From Volutella citrinella (lineage: Eukaryota > Ascomycota > Sordariomycetes > Hypocreales > Nectriaceae), in the NCBI GenBank assembly GCA_034401135.1, contig JAWZSP010000003.1, forward strand, positions 2,852,001 through 2,916,000: a stretch of 64,000 nt of DNA, given 5' to 3'. The position numbers and the translations under genes are program-made. The number at the start of each line of letters is the position of its first letter. Positions within the stretch are counted from its first letter, which is position 1. Shown here piece by piece: positions 35,177-46,088 of this stretch. A model generated the notes under the pieces. It did not search any database, was not told the DNA's origin, and saw nothing but the letters and a program-made list of their open reading frames with translations.

Positions 35177-38100
35177 TGTGATTGCGACGAGATTGCTGGT
35201 AGAGCAGGATATTTTTCTCCTTCGGTTTCGTTGAGGCTACGGCTATGACGGCCGATGCGACTTCGGTGCGGGGTGGATTTTACGTCAGGAAACGCAGTGG
35301 CACCGTGGAGCGTGTAGCTGGAACTGCTCAATGGGCAGCGCTCACAGCGTCGGTGCTCGTTGGAAGGGTCCGCGGGGCTTTTGTATTTTTTTTGTCCTGC
35401 GGGCGCGTCTTGGTGTGAAGATTGGAGGTTTTGGTGGGATCTGAGCAACGAAATCACAGCCTGGGCGGAGGGCGTGCAAGCAGAGGGGGATGCTTGATTT
35501 GAGGAAGAGGAAGAGGAACGAGGAGAAGTAGGAAGAAAAGGGATGCGGACGGAGGAGAAAGAGATGAGCCTTCTGCGGGGGAGCTGGGGGGCCGTGATTC
35601 TTTATGGTCGAGAACCAGGAGCACCAGCTAATACCATTGGGGCCGTCACAATTGGCAGGGCAGGCACGCGGGCAGCCGGTAATTCTGGTGGTGGAGGGGT
35701 ACGGGGACGCGGTATCGGTAGTAGCGACCGTCTTGCAGCAACCCGCGCTCGCGGGACGCAGGTGCGACGTGCCCACCTAGTCGCCCCTAGTACCGGCGAA
35801 CCGGGGGGGGAGGGGGGCAGCTCAGCGATTGCCAGGCACCGCGATTTGATCCGTTCCCCCGAACCCAGTGCCTGGCAATTGGCTCTCGGATCCGGCATTC
35901 AGGGCCCAGCCTTGCTGCATACCCATCATGCCATTGCCGACCGCTTGCCACCAGACTCCATTGATCCCTCCATCCCTCTCCAATGCATGGCCTGCGTACG
36001 AACACGGAGAGAGTCCGGGTGCCCTCCGCCCAACCCAACCCACGCCCTACGCCGCTGTGCCGCGCCGTCACCACCATTACTGCCCTACGCCCGGGATGTA
36101 GACACCTGGGCGGGCGGACAACGCCTCCTGTTTCCTCTCCTCGCGGTAACTTTTCGTTCGAGGGGCCAGACCCTCCCATTCGTCGTCACATGTCTGGGGG
36201 CCGTCTCCTGCTTTCAACATGGTGGGTTGCGATGATGCCGTCGTCCTGTGTTTCCATCTGATTTCCCTTCATTCACGCCCCCACGCCGCCAATGCCGGTC
36301 ACCGTCTTGTCCCATTGCACGACACGGGATGGAGCAGAAGTGGCCCGGGTGCGGAAGTCTTGCCCATCTCGTCCAGCCCGCTTGCATTTAGAGGCGGGAG
36401 CGGCGCGTCCTGGTAGGTGCGGGCAGCTCCAGCACCTCATTAGACGTCCACGGGTATTCACTAGTCCTACCTCTCGCAATGATATCCTTCCACTGAGCCT
36501 AAGGTATGGTCTCGGTAAGCCAAGGTATCGGCGCCGTCTGCCCTACAATGCGCTATCGGTAGCCCTATGTAGTACAAAACTCTAACAGGGCCCGGCGCTG
36601 AGAGCTCAGTGCCCGAAGATGGTGCTACTCATGACAGCGTTTGGAGATGGGAGCACGACTGTTGCATAGCCTTGCATTGGTTTCTCACCAACCCTGGTCA
36701 CTCTCTCCATACTGGGCAAGCCGTCCCACGGGCTGGCCATCTTTTTGCCCGCATCGGCAGCCGGTTTGCATGGATGGCGCACACTCTTGGTGTTGTCTAT
36801 GTACCATCCACCCAGTGACTGCGCAGAGCGGAATCGGGGACCTTGACGACTTTCACACCCGTTCTACTACGTGACTAGTAGGCACTGGCGTTGCGCCCTC
36901 GGAAACCACTAATATTACAAGGCGGCAGCTAACGTGTGACCTGGGGGCGGCTTCTGGCATCTGCAATACCCACGCTGCCAAGCTGGCACTCCGCTTTCTA
37001 AATCCAGTAATAATGTCAACCACTAGCTTGCGCTGCTGTCTGCTACGCTTTGTTGATCGCCAACGAGGTACCCGGTCTGGGGGGAGACAGGTTGGGGAAC
37101 CCAAGAGCGCAGTAGAGGGGAAGGTGGCGACAGCGGAATTGGGGAACTGCTTGGGGATTACCGTGTCGCATCGCTGGTGGAGAGGTCCGTTCCAGCCAAC
37201 AGTGTCCGTAAGATGGGCAGTGCATCCTGGCGGGAGAAAAATCGTGCTGGGTAGGTGGTTACAAGATTTTGGTGGTCAAGAGTGGAGCCTCGACCAGGTC
37301 TCGGCGTCTAGCATCATGACCCGAATTGCGGAGAGGGGATACCCAGGCGGCGGCCTCGCACGCTGACAGCCCTGTTGATGCGCTGATGCAGCGCGCGCCC
37401 GAGCAGCGGGGCGGGGCGCATTGAGGCCGGAAGCGCAAGGGGTCCTCAGGTGCGGCGAGCTGCGTGCCCGCTGGATCAGCCCCTCATGTCTCCCCGCATT
37501 CCATCATCGGGGTCAGTTTGCGCGTCCGCTGATTGGTCGCCTGTCGGTTCCTTGTACGCCGCTCTCCTCTGAATTTCCCATCCCACTTCCTCAACAAACT
37601 GGCTCCCGGTCGTTGTCCCGGCGCAGATTGGAGACGTCCCGCAACAAATCTCGCTCCGCTGCAGTACTACTCACATGGAAGAAGCGCTCCAAGGGTGCAC
37701 CAAAGGTACCTTGGGCACTCTCTACTTCTCATGTAGGTTGCACCAGGCCTTCTGTCATTTGCAGAAGATGCCAGCGCTCTCCTCGCGGCCTCGCCCAAGG
37801 CGTCACGTCGAGCGGTGCCCGGTTTCTCCCCTTGTGTGCCCCGGCAGACAGCGCTCTTGTTTCACCACATCATCCGGGTCCCAATGCCGAGTTTTGAGCG
37901 AGCACTTGCTGGGGCCATGCTGTGCCTCCTGCGAATAATTGAGAAGGCGTGCTTCTTCTTGACTTTACAAGTCCAACTCCACGCCGCTAACCCCAACCCG
38001 CTCATCGGAGCATGACCCTTGATCCTTTTCTCACCCCTGTTCTGCCCCAACGGCCCGGACGAAAGCTCGATTGCCCAACCTTTGAACCGAAGCCACACTC

Positions 38101-39176
38101 AGCCACGATCTACCCAGCAGGCGCCACAGGGACTCGACACAAGAGCCCCAGACCCGCGCTGACTCAATCCACTGCGGCGCTGCCACCGTAACAAACTAGT
38201 AGCGAAACAGGCAACCAGAATAGCGGCTCTCGATCGGAGCCTACCGCCCGGACGGACGCTTGATAAGACACTGCAAGTAGCGATCGACTCGGGACTCGAC
38301 CGAGAGCGTTCATCGTTGATGCATTGCGTTGGACGTCTTGGATTAGTCTCATACCCGATCCAGCGTCTTCCACTCGACCTACCGACGGCCCCAAGTTCCG
38401 CGGCTATGATTAGGTGCACCCATTTACACACCATCTCAACGCTCCTCGTCATCCCGCCCCTTGGCCCTCCATCCCGCGCCCTCCATCTGCCTCGATGAGG
38501 ACACGGTGAGCACGCCGCAGCCCGCCTGTAGGTATCAATCCCTGCTAGCATGCTTGCCACCTGCAAGCAAGAGGCTGTGATCGCACAGACCGGGAATCTA
38601 CGGAACCAGCCAGCGCATGCCAGCCTATGACGTTGGCCTCATTTCGAGTTGCCTACGGTATTTCCTCCGGCAGTGGTGTTTGTGCGCCTCGACGAAGAAT
38701 CCTTCCGTTCCCCCTCTCTCGTGAGGGACCAACTGAACAGTGTGCAAGTACTCCGCAGACTGGCCCAGGTTGATCCTAGGCACTCGGCTTCTACGGGCAG
38801 GGCATGTTTTCTTCTGTCGTCCACCGTGGAAGAGAAGCCCAGCTTCAATGTGACTGTAACCGCCGTTCACCCCAGCTTCCATTTCTCCATTTCTCCATTT
38901 CCCCGCCATCACTTACCCCTCAGGACCCCAGACTACGGCGTTCCGCCTCCTGGGGCTAGCACACGTCCTCCAAGAATATCTCGCCTCCCTCCCTCTCCGC
39001 GCGTCGGAATCAGGCCGTGTCCCGGACATACAATTAGCTCCGAAGTAGCCGGGGTTCACAGGCACCCAGGCCATGGGAAGGGGGGCTTTTCCCATCTAAA
39101 GGAACATCTGAGTGAAGAAATGATCTCAATTCCTATTGCTGCCCCAACGCCAGCCATGTCATCCGGCTCTCGGTAG
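35177..39176. other. Long intergenic region (4 kb)
   Basis: Lies between the start of the acetyl-CoA synthetase gene and the 3' end of the Rfc5-type gene. The first part is the synthetase promoter. Several open frames of 60-230 codons exist on both strands, but they overlap, have no recognisable motif and no splice partners. A 12-base inverted repeat lies at 35828-35879 and a palindrome AAGGTACCTT at 37703-37712. A gene without known relatives cannot be excluded. Confidence 0.4.
35828..35879. repeat. Perfect 12-bp inverted repeat with 28-base spacer
   Basis: Arms ATTGCCAGGCAC (35828-35839) and GTGCCTGGCAAT (35868-35879) are exact reverse complements. They sit about 650 bases upstream of the acetyl-CoA synthetase start, beside a G8-A-G6 run. 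Confidence 0.9.
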
Positions 39177-40340
39177 TTACATGTCCATGCTCATCAAATA
39201 CATCTCAAGAATCCTCATAAACTTCGCCACGAATGCTTCCAGGTGGAATATGACCTTGGTTCCCGTTCTGATCCTGTGTTCGTAGAAGGCAGCCCATTGG
39301 ATAACCTCACCCTTGAGCCCGTCATCGATCAGCGCAATCAGCTTGAACGCCAATGTCTTCAAAATCGTCGTCGGGGGGATGCAGTGCGTCAAGAGGTCGT
39401 ATAGTTTTGCCCGCACCTGTAGGATTCTAGCAGGCGTGTGTTCTTCCAGTATTTCCTTCGCAATCTGCCCAATGAGCGCCTCCCAGTCTGCAGGTGGGAT
39501 CGGTGTGCTGTCCGTGACCTTCTCACTGCCGTTCGCTGTCAGTGGCGTTCCCTCAATTAGACCAAGTAGCACTTACTTTTGTGCATGTACTGCTTCATAC
39601 ATGAGCAAAGCTCGTCGCAAGTTCCGGCCGCTTTCTACGGCTATCCTCTGGTGCAAACCCTTGACGACGGGCCAATTCTCCTTCTTGGCCGAAACAGCAA
39701 GCACATCGCATATTTCCTCGTGCGTGGGTGCCGCCACCCTGACCAGCAACGTACGGGAGCGAATCGGAGCGATGATATTAGCAGTCGAGTTCGCCAACAG
39801 AATCAATCGCAGGTTTGGTGAGTATTTCTCCATCGTCCGTCGAAGAGCTGCCTGGGCATCGCGAGTGAGGTGATCTGCTTCGTTGATAACAACAACCTTG
39901 AACTTCTGCTTGGCAGATTGGTCGACCTGCTGTGTCTGTGCTACCTCCTTGAGAAGATCTTGTATAACGACTCGATCGTAGTTGCCGACGTCTGAGGGTG
40001 TGATTTCGAGGTGGTAAATGGATGCGACGATGTTGAACTCGAGCTTCCGGTTGCTGCTGGTTTGGAACACTCGAGCATCAATCTTGATCTTTTCCACGCC
40101 TGGTCCGTAGAGTTCTTTTAGCGTCGCTACTATACGTGTCTTTTTGCCCGCACCCGAGGGTCCATAGACAAGGAGATGGGGGAAGTCGCCGCTTTGTGCC
40201 TGCAGAGCTGTCAGTTTCGAGGCACAACGGATTGGTGCGCGATGTGTGCATACGAGCGACTGGAGCCTGTCTGAGAGCTCGCCATGGTACGTTAGTGCAT
40301 CTAGCGACCGTGGCCGATGCTTGTCGACGATGAGGGCCAT
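39177..40340 (-). CDS. RFC5: Replication factor C small subunit (yeast Rfc5, human RFC3 type)
   Basis: AAA+ subunit of the clamp loader that places PCNA on primed DNA. Exons are 40340-40254, 40199-39577 and 39525-39177 (352 residues). Intron 1 is 54 bases without an in-frame stop, so unspliced reading inserts 18 false residues; splicing restores DRLQSLAQSGDFPHLLVYG. Landmarks: VDKHRPRSL box at the start, Walker A variant GPSGAGKKT (about 42-50), the extended EITPSDVGNYDRVVIQDLLKEV region specific to this subunit, NEADHLTRDAQAALRRTMEKY, and PIRSRTL. The C-terminal collar ends with HRIRTGTKVIFHLEAFVAKFM. Naming is confusing across species: this is the orthologue of S. cerevisiae Rfc5 and human RFC3. 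Its partner RFC1 is encoded about 2 kb away. Confidence 0.95.
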
Positions 40341-41092
40341 GCTGTGTGGTAATGGGTTGCCGTGCTGTCAAGATCAGTGGGATTGCAACTTTTTGAGGTG
40401 TGAGACGCGTCGTCGCGTAAAGTGGAAGTTAGTTCAGGACCTTCACGCTGGTCCGTGCGTGCTGGCCACAGGGCCCCCGCCTGGGCGAGCAGACGCAAGT
40501 CAGCCAAAGGGGCATGGACGATTAACATCCATCTTCCATTAATTAGTACCTACGTAGTTCGAAAATGAGAAGAGTTGATGTGGCTTCAATCTATCTTATA
40601 CTATGCCTTTACTCATTTACTTACTTTGTCAGGTGCTATTTCTGAGGCCCAGTCGCCTGAGGTAGTACTACTAACAGTATTTTCGATCCAGCAACATTGG
40701 GGCAGGGATAATGACCACTTTTGGAATCAGCTGCCAGAGGCCCTGGATTATCCCAAAAGCGTCTTTTTCGTTGTTTTGTCCCGTTTATTTGTGGCCGACT
40801 GCGCAGTCAAACCACCTGTCGATGCAGACCCACCTGCTGGGCAAATTCTTCGTGATTCGGAGGTATCAGCAACATTTCTACTGCTATTACAGTACGGGTT
40901 TCCGTCGGAATCAGGAGCAATGTGACTTGTGTTCGCATTGTGGCAAAATGAGCATTCAATCTCCAGAACAACTTGCCCAAGCCGCTAAACTCTCATGGGT
41001 CTGATATGCTCGTCGTAGTCGTACAGATATGTCTACAGTATGGTTCGCTCGCGTTTTGTACAATCTCTCCAACGATGAAGTCCATCTGAATG
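40341..41092. other. Intergenic region upstream of the Rfc5-type gene
   Basis: Promoter of the Rfc5-type gene (minus) next to the 3' flank of the mitochondrial L16 gene (minus). It contains an MCB cluster at 40405-40418. The remainder (about 40550-41090) is relatively AT-rich with no gene seen. Confidence 0.55.
40405..40418 (-). promoter_or_regulatory. MCB-type cell-cycle element upstream of the Rfc5-type gene
   Basis: A perfect MluI cell-cycle box ACGCGT (40405-40410) and, three bases on, TCGCGT (40413-40418; ACGCGA on the gene strand), 65-78 bases before the start codon. In yeasts ACGCGT is bound by the Mbp1-Swi6 factor and drives G1/S genes of DNA replication. Function here is inferred from motif, position and gene type. 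Confidence 0.65.
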
Positions 41093-41958
41093 TCACTGCG
41101 AGCGCGAGGCATCGGAGGTGCCAGCAGGCTGAGTCTCGGATTTCGGGGAGGAAGCGTCAAGCAGCTGCTTGGGGGCAATTTCTCGCCGTGGCCGCTTCAG
41201 GTCCTCCAGGGTGACACCGTCGAGTTTAGTGATTCCAACCATAGGAGCCTCTCCCTTCTTCACAAACTCCCATTGACCTAAGGACAGTTAGACTGGCCCG
41301 AAACGATTGACGAGCCTCTCATGACATACCTGGCAGCTTGTTCCCGGCTAGTCTGAACGCGTCACGGACAACCTGCTCGTGAAGTCGGCCGCGGATTTCG
41401 AAGAGGATCTGGCTAACAGCCATTCGTGTCGCCCAGTGGTCAAAGGCACCCTTGCCCTTACCCATACGCATCTATGAAATTGTGAGCCACCAGATGCGAC
41501 ATATTGACGGCCAGCATAGTTCTCACATCGTTTCCGCTGACGTACACGCCAACGTTGCAACACTTTCGCCTGTACAGTCGGTATTTTTGGCCTCGAAGTC
41601 GCACCTTGATCGTGTCTTCCGCCATCTTCAAGTGCTTTGCGCTGATTCGGCGGTGGTGGTCGGCCATGCGCAGTCCGTAGTCGCCCCAGATCACCGTCGT
41701 TCCCTTCGTAGATCCCCCAGTAGCAACACGGGGTCGTCCTTTTGCCATCTTCTTCTTTCGGTTCAGATTGGGTTCGAGCCAGTTACCCATGGCCGGGGAG
41801 GTTGTCGAGAATGCCCTGGCATACTCCTGTCGTCGTGCAGCGTCAATTGTGTTGGACTGGCGCGCAATAGGGGCCCGGACTTGGCGAAGAGGCGAAGAGG
41901 CACATATTCTCAGGCCTTGAAAGGCATTGAGAAGTGTCGAAGAGTTTGCGAGCTTCAT
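41093..41958 (-). CDS. MRPL16: Mitochondrial large-subunit ribosomal protein L16
   Basis: Mitochondrial uL16, a component near the tRNA sites of the large ribosomal subunit. Exons are 41958-41527, 41471-41330 and 41277-41093 (252 residues). The N-terminus is a presequence ([18 protein letters not shown], later [11 protein letters not shown]). The domain starts at [19 protein letters not shown], continues [10 protein letters not shown] and KYRLYRRKC, and the first splice gives [11 protein letters not shown], the conserved L16 loop. [19 protein letters not shown] follows, and the last exon has WEFVKKG plus a polar tail. I used Met at 41958; an in-frame Met at 42006 lacks presequence character. 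It is transcribed away from RFC1 across a 349-base gap. Confidence 0.93.
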
Positions 41959-42307
41959 GGCGGCAGCTAATTGTCCGTCTTGCAGGTGCCTCACGCCTCG
42001 GACCATTGAAGCAGCTCCAGAAAATCTTTGGATTGGCTCTGGCGCCAGGATACTATCGCCTTAACAATCAGGCCACAACATCGAGACCCACTCCAGCCAC
42101 TTTAGCTGCAGTCACGCCCTTCGCGTCAGCTTCGCGTCCAGCTTGAGCGACGGGCACGTCACTAACTCTTCGCTCCAGGCTACAACGGCAACTGGTGCAC
42201 GATTGGGAGTTTCCAGCAACGCACTTTCCCAGGCACCCCCCAAGTTGCCATAAAAAGGGCTCAATGGTTTCTCGCCTTTGAACTTGGCAGAGTTTCTACA
42301 CCTTAAA
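41959..42307. promoter_or_regulatory. Shared divergent promoter of MRPL16 and RFC1
   Basis: Only 349 bases separate the two start codons, so both promoters must overlap here. The tandem CTTCGCGTC boxes at 42119-42138 sit near the middle. Confidence 0.7.
42119..42138 (+). promoter_or_regulatory. Tandem E2F/MBF-like boxes upstream of RFC1
   Basis: CTTCGCGTC occurs twice, at 42119-42127 and 42130-42138, 11 bases apart, about one helical turn. The reverse strand reads GACGCGAAG, close to the fungal MBF/SBF and animal E2F core. It lies about 170-190 bases before the RFC1 start. Function is inferred. Confidence 0.6.
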
Positions 42308-45300
42308 ATGCCTGATATTCGATCCTTTTTCACACCCAAGGGTGGTGCGGCCGGTGCAAAGCCCCCTTTGAGAAAGGCTGCAGAGCCTGCCAAGGCCAAG
42401 CGCACAAGTACGCATTGTCGATGGCATTGTCTCGCAACCACTAACCCTGCATTTAGGTCGGAAAGTGATTGAGGATAGTGACGATGAGGCCGAAGATGAT
42501 GTCGTGTGAGTATTCAAGCGCAAGTCAAGCTCCGTGCAAGTCTAATCATAACCCAATAGTGAAAAGAAGCAAGCCACCAAACCAGCTCAGAAGAAAAAGC
42601 CTGCGTAGGCAATTCTCCAACGGTCTCTACCGAAAGATTCTAACCCGCTAGATAGGGATACTGAGCCCAAGGGTGTAGCAACATCCGCCGAGTCCTATTT
42701 TGCCTCCACAAAGACAAATCCCGCGAAATCTGCAACTCCAAAAAAGACTGCTGTGAAATCTGAGGTCCCGGTCCGATCAAGCCCTCGGGGGCAAAAGTCT
42801 GAACAGCCCGCTACCCCTGCGAATGGAAAGGCCACCACCAAACGAGCATCGCCGTCGTATACTCGACATAATGCGCATGACGATGAGGATGCATACATGG
42901 AAGATGCAGAGGAAGACGGCAATGACATCTTCGCAGCCGACATTAAGAGCCGAAGCAAGCGGAAAACAGACGACTACGCCGAAGACGAATCTGAAGATGG
43001 GGATCTCCCCCAGCCAAAGAGGGTCGCTACCCGAGGACGTCCTGCCAAAACTTCACCGGAGGATGATGAAGACGAGGATGATGTTAAGCCATCCAAAGCT
43101 ACGAGAAACAAGAAACGAAAGTCGCCAGTGGATGAATCGGAGGAATCGGAGGAGGAACTTCCACGGAAAAAGGCAACTGCCTCCAAGCCACGAGCACCAC
43201 GGGCGAAGAAGGCTGCAAAAAAGGACGAGGCTGAAGACGAAGAAATTGAAGATATCATCAACAGCATTGCCACTGTACGACCCCCAACACCTCCGCCAAA
43301 AGACCCGGATGCAAAATACGACTGGAGGAAGCAAGCCTTCGGGGGCGGGAATGCGTCTGCACAGCCGAACCAAACGACTGCTGAATTGCCTGAAGGCGCA
43401 GATGAATGTTTAAGCGGCATGACTTTCGTCTTTACCGGAGTCCTACAGACCATCGGGCGTGACGAAGCAGCGCAGCTTGTGAAGCGGTACGGCGGGAAGG
43501 TAACAGGCCAGCCAAGCAGCAAGACAAGCTTCGTCGTCCTAGGCGAGGACGCCGGTCCCAGCAAGCTAGCGAAAATCAAGTCCCACGGAATCAAAACCAT
43601 CGACGAGAATGGCCTATTTGACCTCATTCGCAAACTGCCTGCCTACGGCGGTAGTGGCAAGGGGGCCCAGAAGGCACAGGAGAAGAAGAAGGCAGAAGAA
43701 GACAAGGTGAAGCAGCAAATCGCCGAGATGGAGGCTGAAGAGAAGAAGCGGAAGGCTGAGGCGGAAAAGGCAGCCAAGCTCGCTGCTGCTTCTCGGGGAA
43801 CCACAACCACGAATCGCCCAGCAGCCGCGGCACCAACCCAGCTCCTAACCTCCAAATACGCCCCTACCCAGATCACCCATATTTGTGGCAACAAGGGACA
43901 GGTCGAAAAGATCCAGTCATGGCTCAGGAACTGGCCGAAGTCAAAGAAGTACAACTTCCAGCGTCGTGGTGCGGACGGGATGGGTGGTGAGCGAGCCATC
44001 ATAATATCCGGGCCCCCCGGTATTGGCAAAACAACCGCTGCCCATCTGGCCGCGAAACTCGAAGGATACGATGTGCTGGAGAGCAATGCCAGTGACACAC
44101 GAAGCAAAAAACTGGTTGAGAACGGTGTTAGCGACGTGATGAACAACACATCGCTGCTGGGCTACTTTGCTGGCGATGGCAAGGCAGTAGACACGACCAA
44201 GAAGAAGATTGTCCTCATTATGGACGAGGTTGACGGCATGTCTGGAGGAGATCGGGGTGGCGTTGGCGCACTGGCAAAATTCTGCAAGAAGACCGAAGTT
44301 CCCCTTATTCTCATTTGCAACGAGCGAAAGCTGCCAAAGATGAAACCATTCGATCATGTGGCCTTCGATATCCGCTTCAACCGTCCAACCGTGGATCAAG
44401 TCAGGTCTCGCATCATGACCATTTGTCACCGGGAGGGTCTCAAGCTACCGCCATCGGTCGTGGATGCCCTGATTGAAGGAAGCAACAAAGATATTCGTCA
44501 AATCATCAATATGATTGCGACTGCCAAACTCGACCAGACCAGCATGGACTTTGACGAGAGTAAGGCCATGTCTAAGGCATGGGAAAAGCACGTGGTCCTC
44601 AAGCCTTGGGATATTTGTCAGAAAATGCTTGCAGGTGGCCTCTTCGCGCCTGCGAGCAAAGCAACTTTGAACGACAAGATTGAGCTGTACTTCAACGACC
44701 ACGAGTTCAGTTATCTCATGATTCAAGAAAATTACCTGAGGACCAAACCCATGGCTTTGAATGGCAAGGGCTATTCGGGGCGGGAGGCTAAGCTGAAAGC
44801 CCTCGAGCTTTTTGACAACGCAGCAGAGAGCATCAGCGACGGAGACCTGGTTGATAGAATGATCCACGGCCCGCAGCAGCACTGGAGCCTCATGCCCACT
44901 CATGCTGTCTTCAGCACCGTTCGGCCAGCTAGCTTTATCGCGGGACAGTTGATGGGCTCCAACTTTACCTCGTGGCTTGGAAACAACAGCAAGACTGGCA
45001 AGCTAGGACGATATATTCGAGAGATCCACTCTCACATGCGGCTCCGGTCTTCGGGAGACCACAATGAGATTCGACAGCAGTACATGCCACTTCTGTGGAA
45101 CCAGACCGTCAATCGCTTGCAGATGGAAGGCAATGATGGCGTTGCAGATGTCATCAGTCTCATGGATAGCTACTTCTTGACCCGAGAGGATTTCGATGCC
45201 ATTCAGGAGCTTGGTGTCGGCCCCATGGATGAATCACGAGTCAGCATAGAGACCAAGACCAAGGCGGCCTTTACCAGAACGTAAGCGAACCTGCCCTCCC

Positions 45301-45648
45301 CCACATTGACAAGTCACTAACAAGTCCAGCTATAACGCCATGTCTCACCCTGTTCCTTTCATGAGAGCTAGCAACGTAACAGCACCCAAGCAACAAGTCA
45401 AAGACGCGCCTGATTTGGAAGAAGCTATCGAAGAGGAAGATCAGACGGCTGTCCTCGATGCTCCTGAGGCTGATGACGATGAAGAGATTGACCTGAAGAA
45501 GGACAAATATATCAAGCAACCCAAGGCGAAGAAGGCTCCCAAAAAGTCTTCCAAAGCTGCCAAAGCGGACGCTGATGACGATGACAAGCCGACGAAAGGG
45601 CGAGCCAAGGCAAAAGCGACAGGTGCCAAGGGGAAAGCGAAGAAGTGA
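42308..45648 (+). CDS. RFC1: Replication factor C large subunit Rfc1
   Basis: Large AAA+ subunit of the PCNA clamp loader. Exons are 42308-42407, 42457-42505, 42560-42604, 42656-45280 and 45330-45648 (1045 residues). The protein starts MPDIRSFFTPK, a PIP-box-like PCNA-binding motif placed as in other Rfc1 proteins. Residues 20-310 are charged and disordered with many Lys-rich and acidic patches. A BRCT domain covers about 313-392 (LSGMTFVFTGVL to DLIRKLPA), then a coiled Lys/Glu helix. The AAA+ domain follows with Walker A GPPGIGKTTAA (about 518), SNASDTRSKK, Walker B IVLIMDEVDGMSGGDRGG (about 582) and the RFC1 collar. The C-terminus is Lys-rich (KAKATGAKGKAKK) and probably nuclear-targeting. 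Three tiny 5' exons encode the lysine-rich linker; their phases are mutually consistent. Confidence 0.95.
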
Positions 45649-46088
45649 ACAGACAGACCAGGTCGCATGGAATTGGCCTTGTATTTCTTTAGACATTTAC
45701 ACGGAGGGTGGAGTTGCTGGCTGTTGCTTGCATTTGAGGGGGATTAAATTGTGCGTATCCTGAAGGCGTGCAGGAGATTAGTCTTGGCTGAGGGTCACTG
45801 TCAATGTTCAGATATTCACGGCATCTGCTGTATCCTCCCAGAGTGTCTGGCACTCCATCGTCGGCAGCGAATGAGATGCCGGCTGCATGTGTTGCCGGCT
45901 GCATGTATTGCCAGCTGCGAGACTGGTGTAAACGATGCACCTTGGCCGTCAACACACGAAGGCCAATCAACGCCCCTCGCCCAACATTATCCCTTCGCCG
46001 CAAGAATCGCCACCTTGCCTTTTACACAACACGGTGATTTGCAGAGCTTGTGACACGGGTCTATTGAACGTACACCCTCTCTCTTTCG
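45649..46088. other. Short intergenic region with a 16-bp tandem repeat
   Basis: Joins the RFC1 3' end to the promoter of the next plus-strand gene (440 bases). A three-copy 16-base repeat lies at 45877-45920. Nothing else noted. Confidence 0.6.
45877..45920. repeat. 16-bp tandem repeat, about 2.75 copies
   Basis: Copies start at 45877, 45893 and 45909; the unit is TGCCGGCTGCATGTGT with small changes (TAT in copy 2, an A in copy 3). It lies about 170-210 bases upstream of the start codon of the coiled-coil gene. Confidence 0.85.

Noticed and set aside
35543..36235. 230-codon plus frame upstream of acetyl-CoA synthetase
   Set aside because: Overlaps the promoter, is Gly/Arg/Pro-biased with no motif, and other frames are equally open nearby.
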